Assembly: GCF_026391055.1 (NCBI RefSeq)
Contig: NZ_JAPLET010000020.1
Span: 248,001 to 312,000, forward strand
Source: Spirosoma sp.
GTDB taxonomy: Bacteria; Bacteroidota; Bacteroidia; Cytophagales; Spirosomataceae
Length of the DNA stretch: 64,000 nt
Direction: 5' to 3'
Under the pieces are notes generated by a model. That model saw nothing but the letters and a program-made list of their open reading frames with translations. It searched no databases and had not been told where the DNA came from. Below, one piece after another: positions 9,470 to 16,712 of this stretch (position 1 is the stretch's first letter; the number at the start of each line of letters is the position of its first letter). The translations under genes and the position numbers were made by a program.

Positions 9470-9496
9470 CGCTTTATTAAGCAGATAAAGCCCAAA

Positions 9497-10153
9497 ATGA
9501 GTCAGATAAAAGCCTTTCTTTTCGACCTCGACGGGGTCATCGTTGATACTGCCATTTACCATTATCAGGCCTGGAAACGGCTGGCCAATGAACTCGGTTT
9601 CGATATTTCCGAAGAGTTCAATGAGCGCCTTAAAGGAGTTAGTCGAACGGAATCACTCGATCTTATACTCGCTCACGGTGGATTGACATTGCCCGATGAA
9701 AAAAAAGCAGAACTGGCCGCGCAGAAGAATGAATGGTACCTCGAACTCGTCAGCCGGATGAACTCCGACGATATACTGCCGGGTGTAGCCACCTTTTTCT
9801 CGCAGGTTCGTAAAGCCGGTTTACAAACGGCGCTCGGATCGGTTAGTAAAAATGCTCCCCTTATTCTCGAACGAATTGGAATGACGCAGGCTTTCGATGC
9901 CATTATCGACGGGACGAAGATCAGTAAGGGTAAACCAGACCCGGAGGTATTTACAAAAGGAGCCGATGAACTTGAGGTAAACTATAACGAGTGCGTAGTT
10001 TTTGAAGATGCCGTGGCGGGTGTTGAAGCCGGCAAACAGGCCGGTATGTTTGTGGTTGGATTAGGCTCTGCCGATGTACTGACACAGGCCGATCTGGTCG
10101 CTTCTTCATTAGAAAACCTTACCGTAGCGGAGGTTTTAGCGAGAGCTGAATAA
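9497..10153 (+). CDS. pgmB: Beta-phosphoglucomutase (HAD superfamily)
   Basis: A 218-residue HAD phosphatase-fold mutase that interconverts beta-glucose 1-phosphate and glucose 6-phosphate, the step after phosphorolysis of maltose or trehalose. FDLDGVIVDT gives the catalytic pair Asp10/Asp12. KGVSR lies in the cap domain. GSVSKNA, KGKPDPEVF and VFEDAVAGVEAG supply the remaining HAD motifs. These signatures separate it from generic HAD phosphatases. The start at ATG 9497 is chosen because a promoter element covers the upstream TTG. It follows GH30 and the GH13 pair, fitting maltodextrin use, though no GH65 phosphorylase is seen in the window. Confidence 0.9.
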   Translation: MSQIKAFLFDLDGVIVDTAIYHYQAWKRLANELGFDISEEFNERLKGVSRTESLDLILAHGGLTLPDEKKAELAAQKNEWYLELVSRMNSDDILPGVATFFSQVRKAGLQTALGSVSKNAPLILERIGMTQAFDAIIDGTKISKGKPDPEVFTKGADELEVNYNECVVFEDAVAGVEAGKQAGMFVVGLGSADVLTQADLVASSLENLTVAEVLARAE

Positions 10154-10340
10154 GTTATATATGTTTTTTAATCCTTTTTTAATCTGTTAGCAGCTTTATT
10201 GCTAAATTAAGCTTCGATTGACGCTGAGATCAAAAAAAGAAACTCCACCCGTAATGATGCTGTCAATCAATCATGATATCCCATGATCTTGGCAGTAAGG
10301 ATACAACAGGTTGGACCAGGATTAAATACATACTCAACAA

Positions 10341-11933
10341 ATGCCATTTACTAATTCTCTTCGAACATTTCAGTATTATCGGACGACTTATCTTCCTAAT
10401 GATCTAACCGCGGGCCTGTCAGTTTTTCTGGCAGGCTTGCCCTTATGTCTGGGTATTGCCCTGGCTTCTGGTGCTCCTCTCTTTGCCGGGCTGATAGCTG
10501 GCATTATCGGGGGTATTGTTGTTGGTCTGCTTTCCGATTCTGAAGTTAGTGTGAGTGGCCCGGCGGCTGGTCTGGCTGTTATTGTAGCCGAATCCATTAC
10601 GGCGTTAGGCACCTTCGAAGCATTTCTGGTAGCTGTTATTCTGGCAGGTGTCATTCAGTTGATTATGGGGCTGTTGAAAGCAGGTCGATTCAGCAGCTAC
10701 TTCCCGGACTCGGTCATTAAGGGTATGTTGGTAGGAATTGGTCTGGTCATTATCCTGAAGCAGATTCCACATGCGTTCGGTCGGGATAATGATTACGAAG
10801 GCGAATATGAGTTCAGCCAACTGGCCGATCAGGAAAATACGCTCTCTGAACTATATCGGGCTACGGTCTCCGCCAGCCCAGGTGCAGTAGCCATTAGCCT
10901 GACCGCCTTGCTCATTCTTATTGGCTGGGACCGCCTGTCCAGAAAAGAGATTCGCTTTTTTCAGATTGTACCTGCTGCGCTGGTAGTCGTGCTTGTAGGC
11001 GTAGGATTAAATGAAATTTTTGGCCAGTACCTGCCGGGCTGGTATCTGGGCGATTCCAGCGACCATCTGGTTCGGATACCGGTGCTCGCCACGGGAAACA
11101 GTCTGTCATCTGTTCTCGATTTTACTGACTTCAGTATCTTCGGCGATACCCGCATTTATGTTATTGCCGTTACAATTGCGCTCGTTGCCAGCCTCGAAAC
11201 ACTTATTAATCTCGAAGCCATTGACCGAATCGACCCGCTTCGTCGGGTATCTTCGGGCAGTAGGGAATTGCTGGCACAGGGCGTAGGAAATATTCTGTCC
11301 GGGTTTTTGGGTGGTTTACCCATGACATCCGTCGTGATCAGAACGTCTACAAATGTGTATAGCTCTGGTAAAACACGTCTGTCAACCATTATTCAGGGTG
11401 TTCTGCTGATGGTGTCGGTACTGATTGCGGGGACTGTCATTAATCATATTCCGTTGGCTAGTCTGGCTGCGTTTCTTATCGTTATTGGCTACCGTCTAGC
11501 TCGCCCCCGTATTTTCATTGCGATGTACCAAGAAGGAGTAAGCCAGTTCATTCCGTTTATCGTCACCGTGCTGGGTATTCTCTTCACCAATCTCCTGATT
11601 GGTATTTTGGTTGGGTTGGTGGTCGGCTACCTTTTTGTACTCCGCACCAATTCGCAATCCTCGTACCGCGTTATTCGGGATGGTAAAAATGTGCTGATCA
11701 AATTTCAAAAAGATGTTTACTTCCTGAGCAAGCCAGAGTTGAAAGATACCCTTCGTTCATTCAAACCCGGTGATTCTATACTGGTCGATGGCCGATACGC
11801 AAACTTTATCGATCGAGACATTTACGCTCTGCTTGTTGATTACGCACTAACAGCCCGAACGCTGGGAATAAATTACGAACTCCGCGAAGTGACTCAACAT
11901 AAACGAAACGTATCAAGCCATGCAACCGTCTGA
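10341..11933 (+). CDS. SulP-family anion transporter (bicarbonate/sulfate type)
   Basis: A 530-residue inner-membrane transporter of the SLC26/SulP family with about 10-12 hydrophobic helices. Family hallmarks are PNDLTAGLSVFLAGLPLCLG at the N-terminus, VSGPAAGLAV, and GFLGGLPMTSVVIRTSTN. A soluble C-terminal STAS-like region (about 430-525) contains SILVDGRYANFIDRDIYAL. Its last 14 bases overlap the start of a beta-carbonic anhydrase. SulP plus carbonic anhydrase is a known pairing for sodium-dependent or proton-linked bicarbonate uptake, so bicarbonate is the favoured substrate here, by inference from context. Confidence 0.92.
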   Translation: MPFTNSLRTFQYYRTTYLPNDLTAGLSVFLAGLPLCLGIALASGAPLFAGLIAGIIGGIVVGLLSDSEVSVSGPAAGLAVIVAESITALGTFEAFLVAVILAGVIQLIMGLLKAGRFSSYFPDSVIKGMLVGIGLVIILKQIPHAFGRDNDYEGEYEFSQLADQENTLSELYRATVSASPGAVAISLTALLILIGWDRLSRKEIRFFQIVPAALVVVLVGVGLNEIFGQYLPGWYLGDSSDHLVRIPVLATGNSLSSVLDFTDFSIFGDTRIYVIAVTIALVASLETLINLEAIDRIDPLRRVSSGSRELLAQGVGNILSGFLGGLPMTSVVIRTSTNVYSSGKTRLSTIIQGVLLMVSVLIAGTVINHIPLASLAAFLIVIGYRLARPRIFIAMYQEGVSQFIPFIVTVLGILFTNLLIGILVGLVVGYLFVLRTNSQSSYRVIRDGKNVLIKFQKDVYFLSKPELKDTLRSFKPGDSILVDGRYANFIDRDIYALLVDYALTARTLGINYELREVTQHKRNVSSHATV

Positions 11934-12561
11934 AAAGTTATTGCTCTATAATAAAGCTTGGGTTCAGGATAAACTAGAACTCGATGATAACTATTTCGCG
12001 ACGCTTGCTGCCGACCAAAACCCTGATTTTCTGTGGATTGGATGTTCTGACAGCCGCGTTCCGGCAAACGAAATAACAGGTACCGACCCTGGCGAAATGT
12101 TCGTGCATCGCAACATTGCCAATTTAGTTGTGCCGGGTGATCTGAATGTTCTGAGTGTTGTTCAGTATGCCGTTGAAGTGCTTCAGGTAAAGCACGTTAT
12201 CGTGTGCGGGCATTATGAATGCGGGGGTGTAAAGGCAGCCATGGCGGGCAAAAAATTAGGTCTTATTGATGAGTGGCTCGTGAACATTAAGCAGGCGCAG
12301 GAGAAACACCAGGCCGAATTGGACCAGATTGCCGATGACCATGCTCGGTTCGATCGCTTTGTCGAGTTAAATGTACAGGAGCAGATCTATCATCTGGCTG
12401 AAACCGATAGCGTTCGTAAAATGTGGGCGAGTAGTCAGATACCAAGTTTACACGGTTGGGTTTTTAACCTTCGAACCGGCTTGCTCAATGAAGTGATCAA
12501 TCTGGAGCCACCCGTTTTAGCGATGGAAAATGAACGGGCAGACGACGCCATCAATCAGTAA
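11920..12561 (+). CDS. can: Beta-class carbonic anhydrase
   Basis: A 213-residue zinc enzyme that interconverts CO2 and bicarbonate in the cytoplasm. Zinc ligands are visible: Cys42 and the Asp44-Arg46 dyad in GCSDSRVP, and His98 and Cys101 in CGHYECGG. Length is normal for the class. The ATG at 11920 overlaps the end of the SulP gene by 14 bp, so the two are translationally coupled. This supports a joint role in keeping the intracellular bicarbonate pool supplied for carboxylases. It faces the DUF5686 gene tail-to-tail with only 15 bp between. Confidence 0.95.
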   Translation: MQPSEKLLLYNKAWVQDKLELDDNYFATLAADQNPDFLWIGCSDSRVPANEITGTDPGEMFVHRNIANLVVPGDLNVLSVVQYAVEVLQVKHVIVCGHYECGGVKAAMAGKKLGLIDEWLVNIKQAQEKHQAELDQIADDHARFDRFVELNVQEQIYHLAETDSVRKMWASSQIPSLHGWVFNLRTGLLNEVINLEPPVLAMENERADDAINQ

Positions 12562-12576
12562 GTAGCGTGAGTTGAG

Positions 12577-15108
12577 CTAGAAAGCCAGCCAGCCCGATAC
12601 CTTAAGGGCAAATGGGGTAACAGGAATGCCTGTACGACCAATATTGTCGCGGTAGGTAAGCCGATGGATTGCATCAACACGGAGTACTTTAAAGATGTTG
12701 TCGATGCCGTAGCCTACTTCAATATAAGGCGTTCGGGTTAACGAACTAAAACTTTCAACCGACTGTCCGTTTCCATCTACGGAGGGAATAACGGCCAGAT
12801 TGCTGGAAGATACGCCCCCCACAAGCACTTTTGCGGTAACCAATTCGCGCCATTTAAGCTGACGAAGCAGCGGAAGCCGATTGAATAGCAGTCCGCCAAA
12901 GTTATGCTCGTACTGGACCGTGGCCCATCGGTCGCAGATGAACTCGAAGTAGTTCATGAGGTTGTAGGCATTCCCAACGTAAAACGACGATTCATTGCCC
13001 AGGGGTGTGTATAACAACGGATACGGAACTGTTGAAGGGATAATGCCGGCACCAATCGTGTAATAAGACCGACCCAGAACGCCCATGCGGAAGGAATGCT
13101 TCATGGTAAGGGCAATGCGCTGGTACGTAAAATCACTACCCAGAACATTCCGTAAGCCAAGCGTATATCGCAGAGTGAAAATAGGCTTTCGGATGGCGCC
13201 GGTGCTCACCCGTACATTGTCGTTTTGCAGAATAACCTCGTCAGGAGCAAAACGGGTTTCCGAAATCAGTTCCGTGATCTGGTAGCTGCTCCGAACCGTC
13301 TGGTCCTGATCATGCAGCTGGGGTTGAAAAGCAAACGGAAACAACGGCTCAAAGCTACGGTTGCGCACGGCCACCGTCTGCGTGAAGCCACGACCCATTT
13401 CACGTCTGAAATAGGCCAGTTTTTCTTCCTGGAAATACGCCCGCCGAATGGTGCCGAAACGCGAATACGCCCCAAATAAAGAGTTATTGCCAATGTTATC
13501 GGCCGATACGCCAATGCGCTCCAGATCATAACTTTGCCGAACCCCGATGACTGTCCAGGGCTTTCGGCTGAGGATATACTCGATATTGGCACTGTACTTC
13601 AGCTTTTCATCCTGCGTGCCGTAGGCAACATAGCCGCTGAGCAGCCATTTTCGACTGAATCCGGTATTTGTTCGCAACCCAAACCGGAACCGCTGCCCTT
13701 CAATCGTATTGCTGGCGTAAGAGTACAGAAGCGGGCCAAGCTCGACATTTAATTTCCCAAGCGGTTTATATCCGATCACACCCAGCTTGATAATCTCACC
13801 GGCCACTCTCATAAACGGTACATTCCGAACCGAGTCAACAACTTCCATAGCCCGGTATTCGCGAGGGGAGAGAGAGGCTGGCCTGACGCGCTGCCAGAAA
13901 GCGGCATCGGTATCTTTATAATCGTCTGAAAGTTCAATGGACGGGTCGTAAAAGCCAACCTCTTTCGGCTGGTTTTCAATGATGTTCGTGGCTGAGGTGA
14001 AAAAACGGATCAGGGCACCCGGTGCGCGTGGGGTGGGTTCGTCAGTATCGATCATCACCTGCGTCTGGGTCGGGAAGCGTAGTCCCGAAGGGGTAGTCTC
14101 CCAATCCTGCTCGATGTGAAGTACATCGACAAAGTTGATGTTCGCCCGCTTGTCGACTCGGGCGTCCATCTGTGCCAGCGAGAAATGAAGCGTGTCGATC
14201 AGAAGAGTTCCATTGAATGCCAGATCGCTTGCCCGTTTGGGGGTAAACTCAATGGCAAAGCACACGGCGTTGTTCAGAACGATCGTGTCTTTCAGCCGGA
14301 ACCGGTAAATCGTTTCCCACTGGCTACCAATAGGCGAGGGGATGTCTTTCTGTAGGATATTGAGGGAGTTCCGGTAGAAATTATACTGCTGAAACGAGGC
14401 ACCCGTTAGCTGGGAAATGAGGCCGCCATCGCTAACACCTACCCCCGTCACATGCGATTTCAGCACGTACTCCTTCATTTTTTCCGGTTGGGAACGGGCG
14501 TAAAAGCTGGACACCGTTTCCGAGATAAAAACGGGTACGGCCGGTTGCCCGTTTTCATCCGTAATAGCGGGTAGCTTACCTAACAACCGACCAATAGGGC
14601 CCGGTTTTTTATTGTTTTTGCGCTTCTGGGCGAAGTTGTTAATATACCCTTCAACCTTGGTATAACTCTCGTACTGGTAAGCCAGCATTTTCGCCGGGTT
14701 GTACTCATCCCGCCTTAGAAGGGCTTCCCGCATAATACGATAAGCCGGGTCACCCCCTTTGGCGTAGACTTTAACTTCTTTCAGTTTTGTAGCCGTTGCG
14801 GTAAGCCGTGCATTGATCGTTTGGGATGTCTGCTGCAAAAGCGGATAAGCGGTAGTTCGATATCCTAGGCTTAAAAAGACGAGTGAGTCAGATAACTGAG
14901 TAAGCCGAAGGGAATAGCGACCGTCTACGTCGGAAGTGGTGCCAGACGTTTTTCCCTTCAGGGCAATACTGGCAAACGGAATTCCCTCGCCCGTTGCTGC
15001 GTCCGTTATCCGCCCTATCACTACATAAGTGCTTTGGGCTGAGGTCGAGAACGACAAGCCGGATATGAGTAAGCTACACGCAGTGAAAATCTGTAAAAAT
15101 TGCTTCAT
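12577..15108 (-). CDS. DUF5686 outer-membrane protein with carboxypeptidase-like regulatory domain
   Basis: An 843-residue exported protein with a signal peptide ending at STSA-Q (about residue 24). A carboxypeptidase-regulatory-like beta-sandwich (about 27-110: VVIGRITDAATGEGIPFASI) is followed by the long DUF5686 region and a C-terminal part rich in alternating beta strands, probably an outer-membrane barrel ending in KVSGWLAF with a terminal Phe. The family is common in Bacteroidota and its substrate is not known. It stands alone on the minus strand between a convergent carbonic anhydrase gene and a 231-bp spacer. Confidence 0.85.
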   Translation of the reverse strand: MKQFLQIFTACSLLISGLSFSTSAQSTYVVIGRITDAATGEGIPFASIALKGKTSGTTSDVDGRYSLRLTQLSDSLVFLSLGYRTTAYPLLQQTSQTINARLTATATKLKEVKVYAKGGDPAYRIMREALLRRDEYNPAKMLAYQYESYTKVEGYINNFAQKRKNNKKPGPIGRLLGKLPAITDENGQPAVPVFISETVSSFYARSQPEKMKEYVLKSHVTGVGVSDGGLISQLTGASFQQYNFYRNSLNILQKDIPSPIGSQWETIYRFRLKDTIVLNNAVCFAIEFTPKRASDLAFNGTLLIDTLHFSLAQMDARVDKRANINFVDVLHIEQDWETTPSGLRFPTQTQVMIDTDEPTPRAPGALIRFFTSATNIIENQPKEVGFYDPSIELSDDYKDTDAAFWQRVRPASLSPREYRAMEVVDSVRNVPFMRVAGEIIKLGVIGYKPLGKLNVELGPLLYSYASNTIEGQRFRFGLRTNTGFSRKWLLSGYVAYGTQDEKLKYSANIEYILSRKPWTVIGVRQSYDLERIGVSADNIGNNSLFGAYSRFGTIRRAYFQEEKLAYFRREMGRGFTQTVAVRNRSFEPLFPFAFQPQLHDQDQTVRSSYQITELISETRFAPDEVILQNDNVRVSTGAIRKPIFTLRYTLGLRNVLGSDFTYQRIALTMKHSFRMGVLGRSYYTIGAGIIPSTVPYPLLYTPLGNESSFYVGNAYNLMNYFEFICDRWATVQYEHNFGGLLFNRLPLLRQLKWRELVTAKVLVGGVSSSNLAVIPSVDGNGQSVESFSSLTRTPYIEVGYGIDNIFKVLRVDAIHRLTYRDNIGRTGIPVTPFALKVSGWLAF

Positions 15109-15339
15109 TCAATGGTCAGGCAAGCGGGTATTAGTTCAATTAACCTGATTTTAGTCAATAGAGTTTACTATATAGGTGTAAATTGACTAATCTGAGCTAA
15201 TTAGTTGATAAGCTGTTAGTAATAAGGTAGGTAAGAAATAAAAAATTGACCTAAACTAATACGCATCTATTGGCCGTGTTAGTCTGTACGTCTTGTGTAG
15301 AGGTAATGTTGCAGAAAAATGGCAAAAAATAACGATCGA

Positions 15340-15687
15340 TTAGCCCCAGAAACAGTGATAATCATCCTGTTCAACCAGAGTAACAAACTGGTTAATGGTT
15401 CTCACAAATGGGTGTGGTTCATAAACGTGCCACTTTGAATCTGAGCGTTGCCAAAAGACTTTCCAATGATTCTGCATTTTTATAAACGTAGCCTTTGCTA
15501 CCGCCGATTCGAACCGTTCGTTCGGGCGATGAAAGTACGGTCTGCTCTCGAAGATGATAATACTCTGCTTTTCTATCTTATACCCTATATCGAGCTGATC
15601 CCTCAGCTCTTCGCTGGGGCGAATTTTATCAATGTAGTTTTCCAGCACTTCTATTGTATTCAGCGTTAAGAGTATATCAAGACTCAT
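15340..15687 (-). CDS. DUF3024 family small protein
   Basis: A 115-residue soluble protein. The segments KIRPSEELRDQLDIGYKIE, ESAVAKATFIKMQNHWKVFW, SDSKWHVYEPHPFV and the ending DDYHCFWG match the DUF3024 pattern as I remember it (AKATYVK, WKVYW, KWHRYEP, DEYGCFFG). The function of this family is unknown. It has no signal peptide or membrane segment. It stands alone with spacers of about 150-230 bp on either side. The recall of the family is from motif order only. Confidence 0.75.
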   Translation of the reverse strand: MSLDILLTLNTIEVLENYIDKIRPSEELRDQLDIGYKIEKQSIIIFESRPYFHRPNERFESAVAKATFIKMQNHWKVFWQRSDSKWHVYEPHPFVRTINQFVTLVEQDDYHCFWG

Positions 15688-15746
15688 TTGATTGAATACG
15701 GTTTAAAAGAGGTAAACTGTAAAAAAATGTGGATTATAGAATGACA

Positions 15747-15792
15747 AAATCCATTTAATTAAAGCATTAGCTACCGTTAATTAAATGGATTT
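15747..15792 (-). terminator. Perfect 16-bp dyad, likely terminator of the DUF4405 gene
   Basis: AAATCCATTTAATTAA at 15747-15762 is followed by a 14-nt loop and its exact reverse complement at 15777-15792. The stem is A/T-rich. It starts about 50 bp past the stop of the minus-strand gene at 15843 and lies before DUF3024, so it probably ends that transcript. Confidence 0.55.
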
Positions 15793-15842
15793 CTACACGT
15801 CGATGGCACTTTCAGCTAGGCAGATCAGTACCTGAATACATG

Positions 15843-16559
15843 CTACTGTACCGATGGAAATGCCCGCTGGGCGGCAATGATTTTCCACTTTTTATCTTGC
15901 TCCTTCAAAATGTGTGAGTATACTGAAGGAGATGTGGCGATTGAATTTGTTGATGTGCCATAAACCAGAATAGTCCGGTCGTCGAGTGCTTCAGCGCGGT
16001 CAACTTTTGTTTTGATAACTTCCGGTGTTGTACGGGCCAGCAGATTCTTTTGAATATCTGAGCCGCTCAGGATCGTTCCTGCTTCGGTTAGTAAGGCCGT
16101 TTTGACGGGCATTACGGCCGCTAAAGCCCCCGTGTCTCCTTTGCTGTAAGCTGCTGCATAAGCAGTCTCAACGGCGTTTGCAATAGAATCGACCGCGTTT
16201 TGCGACAATGGACCACCTTTAGGCCGACTGCCACGCACCAGATCTTTGCCGGCGTTGCCGAGCTTTTTAAAAACAGGGACGTCGAACCCGATACCCGCAG
16301 CAAAAATGGCAACAATGATGACCGGAATAATCAGTTCTTTTTGAATACTGCCCGTTCGGCGGCTTTTGGAATACCCAACGATCGACGACCAGTTATTGAC
16401 AATGTGAAAGACCGCAGCGATAAAAAACAGCACACCAAACCAGGCGTGGGTATGGTCGACAACGTAGCCCCCCTGCCCGAAATAAATTAAGAGGCCTGTG
16501 ATGGACAAAACGAAAAACACCGCCGAAACGGAGAGACTAACCAGATTTTTTGACTTCAT
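15843..16559 (-). CDS. DUF4405-like membrane domain fused to a SnoaL-like domain
   Basis: A 238-residue protein starting at ATG 16559 (MKSKNLVSLSVSA); a longer frame upstream has no membrane-protein character. Two N-terminal helices carry histidines (VDHTHAWFG, AAVFHIVNNW), as in DUF4405 proteins, which resemble cytochrome b561-type haem-binding helices. A third helix (LIIPVIIVAIFAAGIGF) leads to an extracytoplasmic or cytosolic C-terminal domain (about 125-238). That domain has the SnoaL-like look (AVETAYAAAYSKGDTGALAAV, then KKWKIIAAQRAFP). The combination suggests a membrane-bound sensor or redox protein, but no function can be assigned. Confidence 0.65.
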   Translation of the reverse strand: MKSKNLVSLSVSAVFFVLSITGLLIYFGQGGYVVDHTHAWFGVLFFIAAVFHIVNNWSSIVGYSKSRRTGSIQKELIIPVIIVAIFAAGIGFDVPVFKKLGNAGKDLVRGSRPKGGPLSQNAVDSIANAVETAYAAAYSKGDTGALAAVMPVKTALLTEAGTILSGSDIQKNLLARTTPEVIKTKVDRAEALDDRTILVYGTSTNSIATSPSVYSHILKEQDKKWKIIAAQRAFPSVQ

Positions 16560-16671
16560 GATGTATGTATAGGGAATGCGTCGGCAAAATCGAAAATCAA
16601 CTCGTAATAAACAAGAAACCCCTCCCGCAGGGCGAGAGGGATTGATCACCAACCTAATCTAATTATCTTGA

Positions 16672-16697
16672 GCCCCGCCAAACGCGTTTGGCGGGGC
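16672..16697 (-). terminator. 26-bp perfect palindrome, terminator of TonB receptor gene
   Basis: A self-complementary G/C-rich block (GCCCCGCCAAA, CGCG centre, TTTGGCGGGGC) begins 16 bp after the stop of the minus-strand receptor gene. It is not followed by a strong T-tract. The position directly after the stop makes a terminator or mRNA 3'-end stabiliser likely. Confidence 0.6.
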
Positions 16698-16712
16698 ATG
16701 TAGTTTCTACTA

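Noticed and set aside
9467..9496. N-terminal extension of pgmB from a TTG codon
   Set aside because: The TTG is part of a TACCTTTG promoter element and the HAD motif starts right after the ATG at 9497.
16619..16645. Second G/C-rich dyad (CCCTCCCGC...GAGAGGG) next to the DUF4405 start
   Set aside because: Imperfect, and in the leader rather than after a gene; no clear role.
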